The translations under genes and the position numbers were made by a program. DNA of 64,000 nt from an uncultured Pseudomonadales bacterium. GTDB lineage: Bacteria > Pseudomonadota > Gammaproteobacteria > Pseudomonadales > Azotimanducaceae. A model generated the notes under the pieces. That model was not told the DNA's origin and searched no databases. It saw only the letters and a list, made by a program, of their open reading frames with translations. Shown here piece after piece: positions 8,924 through 18,211 of the stretch (positions are counted from its first letter, which is position 1; every line of letters starts with the position of its first letter). The stretch is from the NCBI GenBank assembly GCA_958296025.1, contig OY282430.1, forward strand, positions 1-64,000, in the 5' to 3' direction.

Positions 8924-10504
8924 ATGTTCCAAAGCGTCTCCCGCCGTCAGTTCCTTACCCGCATAGGTGCCATGGGCGGTTCGGCGGCGCTTTATCAAGC
9001 GGCCCTGGGCCTTGGCTTGACGCCGGCCGCGGGCTTGGCTGCGTCTCGGGCGAACTTGGATAGGCTCAAGGACGGGCAACGGCGCTCGGTGGCGATTCTG
9101 GGCGCCGGCGTTTCCGGCCTCGCCTGCGCCTATGAGTTGGAGCGGGCTGGCTATGACTGCACGGTCATTGAGGCCTCCCACCGCATCGGCGGCCGGGTGC
9201 TCACCATCCGCGCCGGGGATTTGGTGGATGAAATGGGCAACCCGCAAATATGCGGGTTTGACGACCATCCCAGCCTCTACTTCAACGCCGGGCCGGCGCG
9301 CATCCCCGCCCATCACCGCTTGATGCATCACTACTGCAAGACCTTGGGCGTGCCGCTGGAGGTGTTCGTCAACGAGAACTACCACGCCTGGGTGCAAGAA
9401 CCCAATGCCTTCGGCGGCAAGCCGGTGCGCATGCGGGAATTCATGGCGGACGCCAGGGGCTTCATGACGGAGCTGATCGCCAAATCTCCCAATCGGGCCG
9501 AATTCGAGGCAACATTCGGCGCAGCCGACGCAGAGCGCCTGTTTGAGTTTTTGCGCATCTATGGCGACTTGGACGCCAAGGGCCGTTACTGGGGTAGCGG
9601 GCGGGCCGGGTACGCCTCTGGCGGCTGGCTGCAGGCGCCCACGCTGAAGACGCCCTCGGACTTCAAGCAGATCCTGAACGCCAAGTTCTGGCGCGAGGCC
9701 ATGCACTGGGGGGAAATCTCCGACCAAGCGGCGCCCATGATGCAGGTGGTGGGCGGCAGCGACAACCTCATCAAGAGCTTCGCTGCGCAGATCAAGAGCG
9801 CTATCATCACCCAAGCGCCGGTGCAGGCCATTAACTTGGCCGAAGACGGGGTCACCGTCATCTACAACTATCGGGGCGAGAACAAGGCGATCCGCGCCGA
9901 CTATTGCCTGAACAACATCCCCGCCCACTTGCTGGCCGGCATCCACAACAACTTTCCGGCGCCCTACTTTGCAGCCCTCGGCCTCGTCGGTTGGGGCAAG
10001 CTGATGAAGATCGGCTTGCAGATGTCCAAGCGCTTTTGGGAGGATGAGGGCATCTACGGCGGCATCTCCTGGACCGGGCAGGAAATTGAGCAAATCTGGT
10101 ATCCCAGCCACGGTTACAACGGTGCCAAGGGTATCGTGCTTGGCGCCTACACCTTCGAGGAGGAGACCACCGAGGCATTCGCCCGGTTGACGCCTGCCGA
10201 GCGCCTGCAAAGGGCCATCGAGCAGGGTGCCGCCATCCATCCAAGATATGCGAGCTATGTCGAAAACGGAGTGAGCGTGCCTTGGAACCGCATGAACCAC
10301 ATGATGGGCTGCGGCAGCTTCGGCACCGACGAAGACCGCAAGCGCTGGTTCAAGACCCTGCAAGGCCCGGCGGGGCGGCATTACTTGATGGGTGACCAGA
10401 TCAGCTACCATCCAGGCTGGCAGGAGGGGGCGTTGAGCTCCGCCCACTTCGTGCTGGCGCAATTGAACGAACGCGCCAAGACGGAGGCCGGCGGCCATGC
10501 GTAG
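8924..10504 (+). CDS. Tat-exported FAD-dependent amine/L-amino-acid oxidase
   Basis: 526 residues from ATG 8924, preceded by a purine-rich ribosome binding site (GGGGAAAGG). The N-terminus carries a twin-arginine signal (SRRQFLTRIG followed by a hydrophobic stretch), so the enzyme is exported folded with its FAD. VAILGAGVSGLACAYELERAGYDC, EASHRIGGRV and the C-terminal YLMGDQISYHPGWQEGA are the flavin monoamine oxidase/L-amino-acid oxidase marks. It oxidises an amine or amino acid to an imine in the periplasm. The 8-bp overlap with a diheme cytochrome c suggests electrons may go to the respiratory chain rather than only to O2. The exported RidA after that would hydrolyse the imine. Substrate unknown. 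Confidence 0.9.
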   Translation: MFQSVSRRQFLTRIGAMGGSAALYQAALGLGLTPAAGLAASRANLDRLKDGQRRSVAILGAGVSGLACAYELERAGYDCTVIEASHRIGGRVLTIRAGDLVDEMGNPQICGFDDHPSLYFNAGPARIPAHHRLMHHYCKTLGVPLEVFVNENYHAWVQEPNAFGGKPVRMREFMADARGFMTELIAKSPNRAEFEATFGAADAERLFEFLRIYGDLDAKGRYWGSGRAGYASGGWLQAPTLKTPSDFKQILNAKFWREAMHWGEISDQAAPMMQVVGGSDNLIKSFAAQIKSAIITQAPVQAINLAEDGVTVIYNYRGENKAIRADYCLNNIPAHLLAGIHNNFPAPYFAALGLVGWGKLMKIGLQMSKRFWEDEGIYGGISWTGQEIEQIWYPSHGYNGAKGIVLGAYTFEEETTEAFARLTPAERLQRAIEQGAAIHPRYASYVENGVSVPWNRMNHMMGCGSFGTDEDRKRWFKTLQGPAGRHYLMGDQISYHPGWQEGALSSAHFVLAQLNERAKTEAGGHA

Positions 10505-11246
10505 CCTCCGCTGTCCGCCAAGGCTTATGTCCGCCAAGAGGGATTCGGGGCTCCGCAGCGAGCTTGGAAGGGCTTTAGACGACACCAAGCGAGGTTTCCC
10601 ATTGCCCGCCGGGCTTTGGCGGCGCCTGATTTGCCTTCTGTCATTCGCCGCCGCTTGGATGCCCTTCGCCCAAGCAGATGAGGGGCTGGTGGCGGCGCCC
10701 CCGGAATTGAGCCAGTGCGCGGTTTGCCACGGCGTCGAACTGCGGGGCAATCCGCTAGTGGATGCGCCGAACCTTTCGGTGTTGCCGCCTTGGTATGCGC
10801 AGCGGCAGCTTGAAAGTTACCAAGACGGCTGGCGCGCCCCCGCCGGCAGTCCGGACTTGGCCGGGCGGGAAATGCAGCCCATGGCGGCGGCCTTGGACGC
10901 CGACGGCATTCGGGCGGCGACCGCCTATGTGGCCAGCGTCCCCAAATACGCCCCGCCACCGTCCGTGGAGGGAGACGCCGCCCGCGGCGAGGGCCTCTAC
11001 CGCACCTGCATCGCCTGCCACGGCGAGCGCGGCCAAGGCAACGAATCCCTAAGTTCCCCGCCCCTAGCCGGGCAAAGCGACTGGTATTTGGTGCGACAGC
11101 TCGAGAACTACCGCTCCGGCGCCCGCGGCGGGGTGCCCGGCGACCTTTGGGGCATCCAGATGCGGGCTTCGGCGGCCGTCCTGCAAAGCGCTGCGGACGT
11201 CCGTGACGTGGTGGCCTACATCAATGCACTAAGCGCAACGCCCTAG
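10497..11246 (+). CDS. diheme cytochrome c, c4/c5-like, exported
   Basis: Overlaps the amine oxidase by 8 bp. Up to 249 residues; an in-frame ATG at 10527 is an alternative start. A Sec signal (LICLLSFAAAWMPFAQADE) is followed by two class I cytochrome c domains, each with a heme site, CAVCH and CIACH. Candidate axial Met residues follow (REMQPMAAAL and GIQMRASAAVL). The two halves repeat the sequence WY..RQLE.Y, a sign of internal duplication as in cytochrome c4. It probably accepts electrons from the oxidase encoded just upstream and passes them to a terminal oxidase. Confidence 0.88.
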   Translation: MRSLRCPPRLMSAKRDSGLRSELGRALDDTKRGFPLPAGLWRRLICLLSFAAAWMPFAQADEGLVAAPPELSQCAVCHGVELRGNPLVDAPNLSVLPPWYAQRQLESYQDGWRAPAGSPDLAGREMQPMAAALDADGIRAATAYVASVPKYAPPPSVEGDAARGEGLYRTCIACHGERGQGNESLSSPPLAGQSDWYLVRQLENYRSGARGGVPGDLWGIQMRASAAVLQSAADVRDVVAYINALSATP

Positions 11247-11278
11247 TGTCCAATTCCCAACCAACAGGAGCCAGCAAT

Positions 11279-11785
11279 ATGTTCAGACTTCTCATCACCC
11301 TAGCGGGGCTGCTTGCCGGCGCCGGCGCCTTGGCGGACGTCACCCGCTATCCGCTGCCCAACAACTCCACCTTCCCCATCGCCCAGGCGGTGGAGGTGCC
11401 GGCGGGGACCACCCTGGTGTTCCACAGCGGCACCGTGCCGGCGCCGGCCAATCCTGAAGCCGAGCAATACGGCCGGGAATATTGGGGGGACACGGAAACC
11501 CAAGCGCGGTCGGTGTTCGTGCGCATGAAGGCGTCCTTGGAAAAGCTGAACCTCTCCTTCGCCGATGCGGTGAAGATGACGGTCTTTTTGGTTGGCGTGC
11601 CGGAATTGGACGGACGCTTGGACTTCGACGGCTTCATGCGCGCCTATCGGGAGCACTTTGGTACCGAGGCGCAGCCCAACCTGCCGGCCCGCTCGGCGGT
11701 GCAGGTGGCCGGCTTGGTCGCACCCGGCATGTTGGTGGAGGTGGAGGCGGTCTTCGCCCGGCCAAGTCTAACCCTCAGCCCCTGA
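11279..11785 (+). CDS. exported RidA-family (YjgF/YER057c/UK114) protein
   Basis: 168 residues from ATG 11279, which has AGGAG at good spacing; the upstream in-frame start at 11246 lacks one. A signal peptide (MFRLLITLAGLLAGAGALA) precedes the RidA domain (FHSGTVP, a helix with MKASLEKLNLSFADAVKMTVFLV, and NLPARSAVQVAGL, where the Arg contacts the substrate carboxylate in RidA). RidA hydrolyses reactive 2-imino acids to keto acids. Export, plus its place directly after an amine oxidase and cytochrome c, suggests it finishes the oxidase reaction in the periplasm. Confidence 0.88.
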   Translation: MFRLLITLAGLLAGAGALADVTRYPLPNNSTFPIAQAVEVPAGTTLVFHSGTVPAPANPEAEQYGREYWGDTETQARSVFVRMKASLEKLNLSFADAVKMTVFLVGVPELDGRLDFDGFMRAYREHFGTEAQPNLPARSAVQVAGLVAPGMLVEVEAVFARPSLTLSP

Positions 11786-11920
11786 ATTTGAATTGACAAA
11801 ATCGGGAACTGCTGATGAAATCCCGCCCTAGCGATTGGGCGCTGTGAGCCGGCCTGTGGCTAGCGGGAGCCAAAGCTGCCTCGTTGCTTGTGGGAATAGA
11901 ATGACCTCAGGAGAAATGCA

Positions 11921-14458
11921 ATGACTCGGACAGGATGGTGGAGAGGCGCCTTGGCGCCCCTCGGTTTGTTGGCGCTGTCGATCGGCGCCCCAACGGTTTC
12001 GGCGCAGGCCACGGAAGCTGCACCGGCCGCGGAGATCGAAGAGCTTGTCGTGATCGGCAGCCGGCGGCAGGACCGCTCCGCCACGGATCTGCCGGTGCCC
12101 GTGGACGTCATCGGCGGCTCGGACTTCGAGAACTTAGGCTCCACGGACATGGACGACATGCTGGCCAACTTGATCCCTTCCTACAATGTTGACCAAGTGC
12201 CGATTGGGGACGCCGCCACCTTGGTGCGCCCGGCCAATCTGCGCGGCCTGTCCTCCGACGCCACCCTGATTCTGGTCAACGGCAAGCGCCGCCATCGGTC
12301 GGCGGTGATCACCTTCCTCGGCGGCGGCCATTCGGACGGCGCCCAGGGGCCGGACCTTTCCGTCATCCCGGCCATCGCCATCGACCGGGTGGAGGTGCTG
12401 CGCGACGGCGCCTCCGCCCATTACGGGTCGGACGCCATCGCCGGCGTCATCAACTTCGCCCTGAAGGAGGACGCCGACGGCGGCAAGGTCGAAGCGCGTT
12501 GGGGCCAATACTATGAAGGCGACGGAGACGCCTTCAATGTGGCGGCCAACATCGGCCTGCCCCTCACCGACGCCGGCTTCGCCAACTTCAGCCTGGAGTT
12601 CAAGGAGTCCGACCCCACTAGCCGCAGCGTGCAGCGGGCCGACGCCCAGGGCTTGATAGACGCCGGCAACACCGCCGTTCGGCAGCCCGCCGCGCAGATT
12701 TGGGGTGCGCCGGAGTTTCGGGACGACTTCAAGTTCTTCGGCAACGTGGGCCTCGACCTCGGCAACGGCAGCCAGGTTTACGCCTTCGGCAACTGGGCGG
12801 AGCGCACCGTCGAAGGCGGCTTCTTCTACCGCAACCCGCACACTCGGGGCGGCATCTTCGACGGCCCTGGGGACACCATTCTGGTCGCGGACCTAACCGG
12901 CGACCTGTCCGGCAACTGCCCGGTGGTGAACATCGCCAACAATGTGGCCGATCCGGCCGCCTTAGCCGCCGTTGCGGCGGACCCAAACTGCTTCGCCTTC
13001 AACGAACGCTTTCCCGGCGGCTTCACGCCGCAGTTCGGCGGCGAACTGAGCGACTCCAGCATCGCCGTCGGGGTGCGCGGCGAACTGCGCAACGGTTGGA
13101 ACTACGACCTCAGCGCCGTGGCCGGCCGCAGCAACGTGCAGTTCTTCATCAACAACACCATCAACCCCCAGCTGGCCAGCCGCCGCACAAGCATCCCCAC
13201 CGAGTACAACCCCGGCGCCTACACGGAGACGGACAGGGTGTTTAATCTCGACCTGTCCAGGGAACTTGGGTTCGCCGGGCTTGCAGCGCCGCTGCACCTC
13301 GCGTTGGGGGTGGAGTACCGGGAGGAGACCTTCAAGATCGAAAACGGAGGCGAAAACTCCTTCTTCGTGGACCCAAATTTGGCCAACCAAGGTTTCGGCA
13401 TCGGCTCCAACGGCTTCCCCGGCTTCAGCCCCAGGATCGCCGGCGAAGACACCCGGGGCAGCTACTCCGGCTGGGTGGACATTGAAGCCGACCTCTCCGA
13501 TAGCCTGCTGCTCAATTTCGCCTTGCGCTACGAGGACTACGAAGACTTCGGCTCCACCTTGGACGGCAAGGTCGCCGCACGTCTGGAGGTGTCCCCCACC
13601 TTTGCGCTGCGCGGCGCCGTCAGCACCGGCTTCCGGGCGCCGACAGTGGGGCAGAGCAGCGTCCGCAACGTGAGCACGGTGTTTGACAGCGGCCGCTTGG
13701 CGGACCGCGCCACCCTGCCGCCCACGGATCCCATAGCCGTGCAGAAGGGGGGCGAGCCATTGGAGCCGGAGGAATCCATCAACTTCACCATCGGCGCCGC
13801 CTTCGCCCTTGGCGACATGGACGTCACGCTGGACTACTACCACATCACAATCGAGGACCGCATCGCCCAGGGTTCCCCGCAGACCTTGACGCCCACGGAC
13901 ATCCAAGCGCTGCTGCTGAACGGCATCGCCGACGCGACCAGCTATCAATCCGTCACCTTCTTCACCAACGACTTTGACACCACCACCCAAGGCATTGACT
14001 TGGTGGGCACCTACGCCTTCGGCGGCACCACCTTGACCGGGTTGGCGAACTGGACGGGCACGTCGGTGGACAAGCGCAATCCCGACATCATCTCAGACAC
14101 CCGCGTACGCCAGATTGAGGACGCCCGCCCGGAGTTCCGGTTCTCGGTGACGGCCAACCATGTTTGGGGAGATTGGCGTTTCTTGGGCAGGGTTCGTTAC
14201 TACGCCAAGTTCTTTGAGGCGCATCTCAACGTGGACAGCCTTGCGTTGACCGGCAAACCACGCTGGTTTGTCGATGCGGAAGCGGCCTACAGCTTCACCG
14301 ACTCCCTATCCGTGGTGGCCGGCGCCCAGAACCTGTTCGATCAATATCCGTCGAAAAATCCCTACGCCACGATAGTCGGCGCGAAGTACCCGGAGTCCTC
14401 TCCCTATGGGTTCAACGGCGGCTACTACTACTTCAGGGCCATCTGGGAGTTCAATTAG
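11921..14458 (+). CDS. TonB-dependent outer-membrane receptor
   Basis: 845 residues with ribosome binding site AGGAGA before ATG 11921. A signal peptide ending near VSAQA is followed by a TonB-box-like stretch (EELVVIGSR), the plug domain (NLRGLSSDATLILVNGKRR, DRVEVLRDGASAHYGSDAIAGVINF) and a beta-barrel ending in an aromatic terminal strand (YYFRAIWEFN). It imports a ligand too large for porins, powered by TonB-ExbBD. It starts 135 bp after the RidA gene; a TTGACA hexamer at 11793-11798 could be part of its own promoter. Ligand unknown. It is not closely similar to the receptors at 27688 and 41827. Confidence 0.92.
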   Translation: MTRTGWWRGALAPLGLLALSIGAPTVSAQATEAAPAAEIEELVVIGSRRQDRSATDLPVPVDVIGGSDFENLGSTDMDDMLANLIPSYNVDQVPIGDAATLVRPANLRGLSSDATLILVNGKRRHRSAVITFLGGGHSDGAQGPDLSVIPAIAIDRVEVLRDGASAHYGSDAIAGVINFALKEDADGGKVEARWGQYYEGDGDAFNVAANIGLPLTDAGFANFSLEFKESDPTSRSVQRADAQGLIDAGNTAVRQPAAQIWGAPEFRDDFKFFGNVGLDLGNGSQVYAFGNWAERTVEGGFFYRNPHTRGGIFDGPGDTILVADLTGDLSGNCPVVNIANNVADPAALAAVAADPNCFAFNERFPGGFTPQFGGELSDSSIAVGVRGELRNGWNYDLSAVAGRSNVQFFINNTINPQLASRRTSIPTEYNPGAYTETDRVFNLDLSRELGFAGLAAPLHLALGVEYREETFKIENGGENSFFVDPNLANQGFGIGSNGFPGFSPRIAGEDTRGSYSGWVDIEADLSDSLLLNFALRYEDYEDFGSTLDGKVAARLEVSPTFALRGAVSTGFRAPTVGQSSVRNVSTVFDSGRLADRATLPPTDPIAVQKGGEPLEPEESINFTIGAAFALGDMDVTLDYYHITIEDRIAQGSPQTLTPTDIQALLLNGIADATSYQSVTFFTNDFDTTTQGIDLVGTYAFGGTTLTGLANWTGTSVDKRNPDIISDTRVRQIEDARPEFRFSVTANHVWGDWRFLGRVRYYAKFFEAHLNVDSLALTGKPRWFVDAEAAYSFTDSLSVVAGAQNLFDQYPSKNPYATIVGAKYPESSPYGFNGGYYYFRAIWEFN

Positions 14459-14473
14459 GGACGGCCTTCCGGC

Positions 14474-14502
14474 CAGCCGGGCGTCTGCATGACGCCCGGC
14501 TG
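14474..14502. terminator. strong hairpin between the two TonB receptor genes
   Basis: CAGCCGGGCGTC and GACGCCCGGCTG form a perfect 12-bp stem with a TGCAT loop, 15 bp after the first receptor's stop. No T-run follows, so it may be an attenuator or 3' stabiliser rather than a simple intrinsic terminator. An ATG at 14489 falls inside the stem, which argues against it as the start of the next gene. Confidence 0.6.
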
Positions 14503-14521
14503 CTGGAAGTTCGGAATCTAC

Positions 14522-17155
14522 ATGCTCTTGCCCAACACCGAAAAGCCTAGGCGGCAGCCCCTTGCCCTGCACCTCGCGGCGCTTGTCCTGATGACTGGCG
14601 GCGGTCACGTCAGTGCGGCCGACGTTCCGGAACAGGCGGCCCGGGAGGATATTGAGGAAATCGTCGTGGTGGCGGCGCGCACCGGCAGCCGCATCAAGCG
14701 CCAAGCCGTCTCGTCAACGCCGCTGGCGGAATACGGGGCGGAGGACCTGCGCGACCAGGCCGCCAAGGACATCCGCGATCTGGTGGGCATTCTGCCCATC
14801 AACAACGGCGCGGAGAACAACTCGGACAACCTCAGCCAAAACTTCACCGCCGGCACCGCCAACATCAACCTGCGCGGCTTGGGAGTGGCCTCCACCTTGG
14901 TGCTGCTGAACGGCAAGCGTCAAGTCGCCTCCGCAGCGCAAACCGACGACGGCGCCAGCTTTGTTGACGTCGCCGCCTTGGTGCCCATGCTGGCGGTGGA
15001 GCGGGTGGAGGTGCTCAAGGACGGCGCCTCCGCCATCTACGGCTCCGACGCCGTGGCCGGGGTGGTGAACTTCATCACCAAGCGAGACTACCAAGGCGCG
15101 GAAATACAGGTTGAATACCGCACCCGCACCAACAACGGCAGCCAGGACGACCTGAACTTGGACGGGGTGTGGGGCGGCAAGCTGGGCCAGGACGCCTCCT
15201 TCCTGTTGGCGGCCAGCTATCTGGACCGCAGCAGCTTGGTGCTTGGCGAGGTGGACTGGCTGCGCCCGGCCACCAGCGGCTTCGGCAACCCCGGCAGCTT
15301 CAACGTGCCCTCCTTGGGGCGCACGGTGGCGGACCCCGGCTGTGCGGCGAATGGCGGGCTGCTGCAGGAACTCACCACCGGCAGCACCATCTGCCGCTTC
15401 GACTTCGGTCCCCAAGTCACCGCCGTGCCGGTGGAGGACCGCCTGCAGAGCTACGCAAGGATGGATTGGTCCGCCAGGGCCGGCGTCCAGCTTTGGGCGG
15501 AAATCGGCTACGCCCGAAACGATATCAGCCGTGAGGTGTCGCCCAGCTTCCCGGTGCTGAACACGCCCCTGGTCCCCGCCCACAACCCCGGCAACATCTT
15601 TGCCGAGGATGTCTTCTTCCAAGGCCGTCCCTACGGCGTCGGCCAACCCACGGAGATCAACTACTACGAGCACGACACCCTGCGTCTGGCGGTTGGCGTT
15701 CAAGGCGAGTTCGCGTCCGGGCTGTCTTGGGACCTTTCCTATTTGCGCGCCACCAATGACGCAGTGCTGAACCCCCGGGACGTCATTGCCGCCAACTTTC
15801 AGGCGGCCCTTTCCGGGTTCGGCGGCCCAGGATGCGACGCCACCTCCGCCAGTCCGGGCGAAGGCGACTGCCTGTACTTCAACCCCTTCAGTTCGGTCTT
15901 CTCGGCCCAACCGGGCAACGACCCGCGCCTGCGGAACTTCATCATCGGCGACTACATCGGTGATGTGGAGTCGAAAATCCAGGTGCTGGACGCCAACCTG
16001 ACCGGCTTCTTGGGCAATCTTCCCGGCGGCCCGATGGGGTACGCCTTGGGTGCGCAGTTTCGGGACGAATCCTTGGCGGCGGCCTATGACCCCATCACCC
16101 GGCGGGACGGCTTCGCCTTTCTCATAGGCAACTCCAACTTCTCCGGCGGCACGGACGTTTACGCCGCCTACGGGGAAGTTCTGCTGCCGCTTTCCGCATG
16201 GCTGGAGGTTACAGGGGCGCTGCGCTACGAGAACTACGGCGGCGGCGTGGGCAACACCCTGGACCCCAAGATGTCCTTGTTCATCGCCCCGGCGCCCAAC
16301 ATTTCGTTGCGCGCCTCGATTGGCACCTCATTCCGCGCCCCCTCGACCTTCCAAACCCAAGGGGTGCAAACCAACTTCGTCAACATCCTGGACTATGACG
16401 GTTCGCGCACCTTCGCCGGCCGGCGCACGGTCGGGGATCCGAACCTGCAGCCGGAGACCTCCACCGAATTCAACGTCGGCGGCACTTGGCGGCCTTGGAG
16501 CAACGTCGATCTCAACTTGGACTATTGGGACTACGCCTTCCGGGACGTGCTGCGCAAGGACAACGCCCAAGGCATCGTCAGCGCCGACCCGTTTGACCCG
16601 CGTGTGCAGCGGACCGCCGCGGGCACCGTCTCCATCGTCAATGTGGCGTTCATCAACGCCGACGCCATCGACGTCAGCGGCATCGACTTTTCGGCGCGGG
16701 GCGTTTTCGACACGCAACTTGGGCTGCTTTCACCCTTCGTTGAGGGAACGCTGCTGCTCGCCTACGATGTCACCAACGCCGGCCGGCGCATTGATGGCCG
16801 AGGCCGCCTGAACCGGGCCAACGCCGGGGCGCCGAACCAGAAGTTCAAGGTCAACCTAGGCGCCGGCTTGGAGCGGGGGCCGTTCAGCCTCAATCTGCTG
16901 ATGCGCCACATCGGCGGCTACAAGGACGACAGCGCCGTCAGCATAGACGCCTTCACCACCTTTGACGCCAACCTCAGCTTCGACCTAAGCGGCCTTTTCC
17001 GCAACTGGCCGACCACCACCCTCCGGCTTGGCGTGGTCAACCTGACCGATGAGGACCCGCCCTACGTCAATATTGCCGGCAGCTATGACCCGCGCTCCGC
17101 CGACCCGCGTGGGTGCCGCCTGTTCATCCGCTTGGAGGCGAGGTTCGGCGGCTGA
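14522..17155 (+). CDS. TonB-dependent outer-membrane receptor
   Basis: 877 residues from ATG 14522, chosen because the upstream in-frame ATG 14489 sits in a hairpin. A signal-like hydrophobic segment (LALHLAALVLMTGG) is followed by EEIVVVAARTGSRIKR and a plug with NINLRGLGVASTLVLLNGKRQ and DGASAIYGSDAVAGVVNFI. This is the RGLG/NGKR type common in receptors for peptides and varied organic ligands. The barrel ends CRLFIRLEARFGG, with an aromatic near the C-terminus. It is probably cotranscribed with, or attenuated from, the receptor upstream. Ligand unknown; the convergent neighbour is the PuuE-like gene at 17282. Confidence 0.92.
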   Translation: MLLPNTEKPRRQPLALHLAALVLMTGGGHVSAADVPEQAAREDIEEIVVVAARTGSRIKRQAVSSTPLAEYGAEDLRDQAAKDIRDLVGILPINNGAENNSDNLSQNFTAGTANINLRGLGVASTLVLLNGKRQVASAAQTDDGASFVDVAALVPMLAVERVEVLKDGASAIYGSDAVAGVVNFITKRDYQGAEIQVEYRTRTNNGSQDDLNLDGVWGGKLGQDASFLLAASYLDRSSLVLGEVDWLRPATSGFGNPGSFNVPSLGRTVADPGCAANGGLLQELTTGSTICRFDFGPQVTAVPVEDRLQSYARMDWSARAGVQLWAEIGYARNDISREVSPSFPVLNTPLVPAHNPGNIFAEDVFFQGRPYGVGQPTEINYYEHDTLRLAVGVQGEFASGLSWDLSYLRATNDAVLNPRDVIAANFQAALSGFGGPGCDATSASPGEGDCLYFNPFSSVFSAQPGNDPRLRNFIIGDYIGDVESKIQVLDANLTGFLGNLPGGPMGYALGAQFRDESLAAAYDPITRRDGFAFLIGNSNFSGGTDVYAAYGEVLLPLSAWLEVTGALRYENYGGGVGNTLDPKMSLFIAPAPNISLRASIGTSFRAPSTFQTQGVQTNFVNILDYDGSRTFAGRRTVGDPNLQPETSTEFNVGGTWRPWSNVDLNLDYWDYAFRDVLRKDNAQGIVSADPFDPRVQRTAAGTVSIVNVAFINADAIDVSGIDFSARGVFDTQLGLLSPFVEGTLLLAYDVTNAGRRIDGRGRLNRANAGAPNQKFKVNLGAGLERGPFSLNLLMRHIGGYKDDSAVSIDAFTTFDANLSFDLSGLFRNWPTTTLRLGVVNLTDEDPPYVNIAGSYDPRSADPRGCRLFIRLEARFGG

Positions 17156-17281
17156 GCGTTGCGCCTTGCTTTGGCCGCGGCCAAGCGCTCACCACTCACG
17201 ATTGCCTCCATGACGCTTGGCTACGGAAGGATCAAGACCCAAGCAGGAAGCTGGTTATGGCCGCGCCGGATGGGGCTTCCC

Positions 17282-18211
17282 TCAAGGTTGCTGCCGGCGC
17301 CAAGCCGCTACGATGTCGGACGCGGATGCGGACCAGATGCCCGGGCGCTCCGACAGATGCTTAAGAACCCGCTCCAAGGCGCCGATTCGATGCGGCTGCC
17401 CCAACAGCCAAGGATGGATGGACAGGGCCAGCAGCCGCCCGTGGCCGGTCTTCTCCGCCTCGGCCAGCAGATAGTCGCAGGCGTCCTCCACCTGCTGCGC
17501 ATACTCCCACTCCGAATGCAGATTGTCCTGCATGACGAATCGGTCCTCCAGCTCCAAGGACAGCGGCAAGGCCACCAACTCGCCCCGCTTGGTGCGGAAC
17601 CCATAGGGCATGTCATCGTTCAGCCAGTCGCCCATGTAGCGGACGCCTTGGGCGGCCAGCAGGTCCGGGGTGTTGTGGCTTTGCGAACGGGCTGGGCTCA
17701 GCCAGCCTTGCACGGCTTGTCCCGTGGCGGTGCGCAAGGTCCGCAGGGAGCGTTCCACCAGCGCCGCCTCCTCATCCAAAGACAGGCCGCCGTGATGCAG
17801 GCTGTCCATGTGCCAGGAACTGGCCAAAATCTCGTGGCCGCGGCCAACCAACCGCTCCAGCAGCGCCGGACAACGGGCGGCGACCGCCGCGTTCACCGAG
17901 AAGGTCGGCGTAACGCCGAAGCGGTTCAGGGCGTCTAGGCAACGGAAAATGCCCACCCGGTTGCCGTAGTCCCGCAGCGTGAAATGACGCAGGTCTGGGT
18001 AGGCGGTCACCATGCCGCCGGGGGGCGCGAAGGGCTTGCCGCTTTGGTTCAGCGGAAAGAACTGCACGGCGACGTTCAGCCACAGGGCCAGCTTGGCGCC
18101 GCCCGGCCAAGCGATGGGCGCCCGTTGCGCCAGCATGGACCAATCGTAGCGGTCGTGATCCATGCCGTAGCGCCGCAACGGGTACTCCAAGTAGCGCGGG
18201 TCTAAAGCCAT
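17282..18211 (-). CDS. PuuE/NodB-like protein with altered metal-site residues
   Basis: 309 residues from ATG 18209-18211, overlapping the stop of the upstream paralogue by 10 bp. Family marks include FTLRDYGNRVGIFRCLDALNR, AVQGWLSPARSQSHNT and GDWLNDDMPYGF. In its two paralogues the first metal region reads FNLE or PNIE, but here it reads LNVAVQFF, with no acidic residue. The second region reads EILASSWHMD, where the paralogues have a His after the Ala/Ser. By eye it has therefore lost residues expected at the catalytic site while the fold is kept. It could be a non-catalytic partner of the 18202 protein or use a different metal geometry. Second gene of an operon starting with the amidase at 19826. 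Confidence 0.78.
   Translation of the reverse strand: MALDPRYLEYPLRRYGMDHDRYDWSMLAQRAPIAWPGGAKLALWLNVAVQFFPLNQSGKPFAPPGGMVTAYPDLRHFTLRDYGNRVGIFRCLDALNRFGVTPTFSVNAAVAARCPALLERLVGRGHEILASSWHMDSLHHGGLSLDEEAALVERSLRTLRTATGQAVQGWLSPARSQSHNTPDLLAAQGVRYMGDWLNDDMPYGFRTKRGELVALPLSLELEDRFVMQDNLHSEWEYAQQVEDACDYLLAEAEKTGHGRLLALSIHPWLLGQPHRIGALERVLKHLSERPGIWSASASDIVAAWRRQQP

Noticed and set aside
8897..10750. 617-codon minus-strand frame opposite the amine oxidase
   Set aside because: It mirrors a clear FAD enzyme with export signal; the antisense translation has no family features or ribosome binding site.
12962..15910. Long minus-strand frames opposite the two TonB receptors (for example 12962-13990 and 14714-15910)
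   Set aside because: Composition is Val/Gly/Ala/His-rich with no motif; the plus strand holds complete receptors.
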